NCBI GenBank assembly: GCA_012032525.1
Contig: JAAUSV010000006.1
Span: 1-32,432, forward strand
Origin: Leptolyngbyaceae cyanobacterium SL_7_1
GTDB taxonomy: Bacteria; Cyanobacteriota; Cyanobacteriia; Elainellales; Elainellaceae
Direction: 5' to 3'
DNA length: 32,432 nt
Below the pieces are notes generated by a model. The model ran no database searches and was not told where the DNA came from. It was given only the letters and a program-made list of their open reading frames with translations. How positions within the stretch are numbered: the first letter of the stretch is position 1; each line of letters starts with the position of its first letter. Position numbers and translations under genes: made by a program. Shown here piece after piece: positions 29,333 through 32,432 of this stretch.

Positions 29333-30064
29333 ATGCGCATTATTTCACTCTCCCTTCTGGTTGGCGTTGCAATAGCTGCCTCGACGGCTCCTGCGCAGGC
29401 AGCGTCGAGCCTCTATCGCGTTGAGTCGGGCACCACCAGTTTGAGTGTTGATTCCGCAGCATTAGAGCTGTTGGAATCGCTCGGACTGAGCTTCAGTGGC
29501 ACATTTGATACGGTTACGCCAGCGGATGGTTTTGCAGTTGGTTTTGAAATTTTGTCCCCCAGCGATGATGATGCGGTGGTAGGGTCAACCTTCAATTTCA
29601 ATTTTGATACGGCAACTCAAGCCTTTGCTCCTGTGAGCGGCTTGATCGAGCACATTGGTGGCTTGAGCTTTGATGTGGACACGTTTGATCCAACCACTAA
29701 CCCGGATGGATTGGCGCTGTTCTCACCACTGGAAATTGGGGATTTTTCGATCGGGTTTGATGGAGGTTTCTTCATCGCCGACAACGTCACCACCGGATTG
29801 CCTCTGTTTGATTTGGTGGTAAACGATGCACCCAGTTTGGATCAGCGGCAGTTGCAGGTCACGGGTGTCGATGTGTTGGTGTCTTCCAACTTCAATGCAC
29901 TCCTGTCCAATGCCGCAGGTAGCACTGATTTGGGATTGACCGGAGCCAAGATTGGCACGGCTCAGATCGATGCCAATGCTTCCAAAGTGCCTGAGCCTGG
30001 AACAGTGGTGGCGATCGCCCTTGCAGGGGCGGCGGCGATCTTCGGACGGCGACGCGCCGCCTAG
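29333..30064 (+). CDS. PEP-CTERM sorting-domain secreted protein
   Basis: N-terminal signal MRIISLSLLVGVAIAASTAPAQAA; C-terminal VPEPGTVVAIALAGAAAIFGRRRAA. Confidence 0.92.
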   Translation: MRIISLSLLVGVAIAASTAPAQAASSLYRVESGTTSLSVDSAALELLESLGLSFSGTFDTVTPADGFAVGFEILSPSDDDAVVGSTFNFNFDTATQAFAPVSGLIEHIGGLSFDVDTFDPTTNPDGLALFSPLEIGDFSIGFDGGFFIADNVTTGLPLFDLVVNDAPSLDQRQLQVTGVDVLVSSNFNALLSNAAGSTDLGLTGAKIGTAQIDANASKVPEPGTVVAIALAGAAAIFGRRRAA

Positions 30065-30070
30065 GGAGAC

Positions 30071-30537
30071 ATGCACATGCTAAGGCAATGGGGCTGGATC
30101 CCGACAGTGGGGATGGTGATGGCAGGGCGATCGCCCAACCCGCTGTAGCTCAAAATCAGTTGCACATAACTTTGGATGCCCAACCGTCCTCTGATTTTCG
30201 ATCGCTGATACAGCAAGCAGAGTTGGCGGCACAAGGATTGGTGCAACAAGCATTTGCAGCTACTCCCACCGATTCCGTTGTATCGGTAATGGTGTTGGGT
30301 GACTATAACGGGCAAGTGGCTCCGCTGTTAATGGTGACGGTGTCGCGAGACCAATGGCAACGCAGTCCAGCATTGTCTGAGTGGACACGATATTTCCGCG
30401 ATTCTGCGGTGCTGTTGGGCTATGTGGCTCCAACCCAGCGATTGCAACCCGTTGTACCCAGCGTTGCGCCAGTCCCCCTTGCCTACTCCCCCATGCCGCC
30501 CTGGTTGTCCGATATTGAGCCAAATTTCTACCAGTGA
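30071..30537 (+). CDS. Secreted hypothetical protein ending in EPNFYQ, one apparent frameshift at GGG 30125-30127
   Basis: Restoring one G joins MHMLRQWGWIPTVGMVMAG to AIAQPAVAQNQLHITLDAQPSSDF..., giving a signal peptide plus mature domain ending SDIEPNFYQ. Confidence 0.6.
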
Positions 30538-30630
30538 TCAGGACAACTAGAGGACGGCGATCGTTGGCTGTTTCATCTGAATATCTGTTCAACAGCTTGA
30601 ACAATACTTTTCTCTTACAGGGTTACTGAC

Positions 30631-30840
30631 ATGGGTTCATTGTTTAACAAACCACTGCGATCGTTGATTTGGTTTATGGCGGGCTTGCTCTGCGCAATGG
30701 TGATGGCGATCGCTCCATCTACCCCCGTTGCAGCCCAGCACTCAATTTCGACCGATGCAGCTCACGGCATGGTTACTACGTCTGTAGATGGGTTTCAGCG
30801 TGTAGTGGCGTCCCATCTAGAGCCAAATTTCTACAACTAA
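30631..30840 (+). CDS. Small secreted protein (69 aa) ending in EPNFYN
   Basis: MGSLFNKPLRSLIWFMAGLLCAMVMAIAPSTPVAAQHSIS... signal peptide, C-terminal ASHLEPNFYN. Confidence 0.6.
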   Translation: MGSLFNKPLRSLIWFMAGLLCAMVMAIAPSTPVAAQHSISTDAAHGMVTTSVDGFQRVVASHLEPNFYN

Positions 30841-30953
30841 CCCGATCGGTTTCTTCAGCCTCAAGGAGACCAACCCCTCCCGCTGGTGGGTTGCTTTCCG
30901 ACTAGATGGACGCGCTTGGATAAACCTTTTAATGCATCACTCAAGGTATTGCA

Positions 30954-32432
30954 ATGATTCAACTATTTGAACGGTTTTCTCGACAGACTGCCCTGCTGAT
31001 GGCAGGTCTGTTTGCCGCCTTGATCTTAGTGGCAACCCCTTCGCCTGCCTACGCGGCGGGTAATGGCGTCAACGTCATCATCATGATTGGCGATGGCATG
31101 GGCTGGGAAATGGCACGCGCTGCGGCGGTTGCCAATGGCGCACCCCTCTACCAAAACGGTAAAGGTCGGGGACTCAGTTTCCAAAATCTAACTGGTTATG
31201 GATTGGTGACGACCTACGGCACCACTATTCAGGGACCCAATGGCGTGTTTAGCGATGGGAACTCGGCGCTGGATGATTCCAACCCTGTGACTGGACAAAG
31301 CTCCGTACGTCCAGGATTTTCCTTCAAAGCGACCCCCTTCAACGCTGGAACCACACCAACGGGTGGCGCCACCGATCCTTCTCTAGGAAACTTGGTGGGA
31401 TACGAACCCGATCGCGGCGGTCCCAACCCTTGGACTCCTGGCAGCGACCCTGAGTACATCAAGTGGAGCTATCCCGACTCCGCCAACACCGCGACTACGC
31501 TCTACACGGGCGTCAAGAGCTACAACAATGCGATCGGGGTGGATATCTTTGAAAAGAATTTGACCACTATCCTGCAACAGGCGCGGGAATTGGGCAAATC
31601 CACCGGGCTAGTGACTTCCGTGCCGATTACCCACGCCACTCCCGGTGCGGCAACGGCAACGGTCAACCGTCGTGCCAAGTACGATCGCGACTTCCCCGCC
31701 CTCGACAATATCTTGCAGGAAGCATTGGTGAGTGATGAGGACGGCTCTCTGTTCCTGCCCACCGTGTTGTTGGGTGGTGGTCATCCCCTCGACCACGAAA
31801 ACACGATCAACGATCCGGCTCGGAGTTGTGATGCGATTCCTGAGGCAGCAAATCGTCGTCCTGGGGTGTGCTACTTCCCCCCTGGAACAATAACTACGTC
31901 TACATTCGTCAGGCAAACTATGAGCATTTGCAGGCGAACCCCACCAACAACCGCTATGGCTACCAGTTTCTAGAGCGTGGTGCCAATGCGGCAACGACGT
32001 TGTTAAATACCTCGTTGCAACTTGACCCCAACCAGGGTCAGCGCCTGTTGGGCTTGTATGGCGCCCGCGGTCAAAATGGCAATATCCCCGTTAGCTCTGG
32101 CAATGGTGATTACAGCCTGACTGGATTGAACATGTTCTCTGTGTTTAGCACCACTCGCGGTGGACGCCCCACTGTGGCGGAGCAAGCCCAAGATCAGACC
32201 CCCAATCCCGATGTCGATCGCCCCTTACAACCTGGCGAGACCACCGAACAGTTCATCGCCAAAGAGGTCAACGAAAACCCCACCCTTTCTGACATGACCC
32301 AAGCGGCGCTGAACGTATTGGGTAAGGATCAAGATGGTTTCTGGCTGATGGTGGAAGGTGGAGATATCGACTGGTCTGCCCATGACAACAACATGGACAA
32401 CCTGATCGGAACGATGAAGGATTTTGACAAGG
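30954..32432 (+). CDS. PhoA-type alkaline phosphatase, 3' truncated by window, one apparent frameshift at C6 run 31877-31882
   Basis: Signal peptide; VNVIIMIGDGMGWEMARAA; PDSANTATTLYTGVKSYNNAIGVD (catalytic Ser region); SVPITHATPGAATA; second frame GFWLMVEGGDIDWSAHDNNMDN. Confidence 0.92.

Noticed and set aside
1-32432. Dozens of GCGATCGC/GGCGATCG octamers
   Set aside because: HIP1 is a well-known overrepresented palindrome in cyanobacterial genomes; not specific to this window.
1-32432. CRISPR arrays, tRNA/rRNA genes, intact transposases, restriction-modification or retron-like systems
   Set aside because: Looked for direct-repeat/spacer patterns, tRNA-like arms and characteristic protein motifs; none was supportable.

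Overview
This is a cyanobacterial chromosomal window: HIP1-type GCGATCGC sites are abundant, and psaE, DUF3318 and PEP-CTERM genes are present. Left to right it encodes: an AarF/UbiB-type kinase (5' truncated by the window), a Cys-less rhodanese-like protein, a tiny Pro-X repeat protein, a BON protein, a lipoprotein, PsaE with a long C-terminal tail, ChaB and DUF4112. Next comes a co-directional minus-strand block (GT4, GT2, GT39-like, pentapeptide repeat, FrhB-like). It is followed by a His-rich CobW/COG0523 GTPase, CysS, a CphA2-type cyanophycin synthetase, a saccharopine-dehydrogenase-like protein, an MHYT/PAS/GAF hybrid histidine kinase next to a REC-GGDEF-EAL protein, DUF3318, a glutamine-synthetase-family enzyme and a CDF metal transporter. 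The window ends in a secreted-protein cluster: PEP-CTERM protein, two small secreted proteins sharing a terminal EPNFY[Q/N] motif, and an alkaline phosphatase. The most novel-looking signal is that shared EPNFY C-terminus, beside a phosphatase and a Pho-box-like direct repeat. The strongest technical observation is about 12 frameshifts in 9 genes. Most are single missing bases in short homopolymers, so they look like sequencing error rather than pseudogenisation. No CRISPR array, tRNA, rRNA or intact mobile element was seen. All family assignments are by eye, with no database search.
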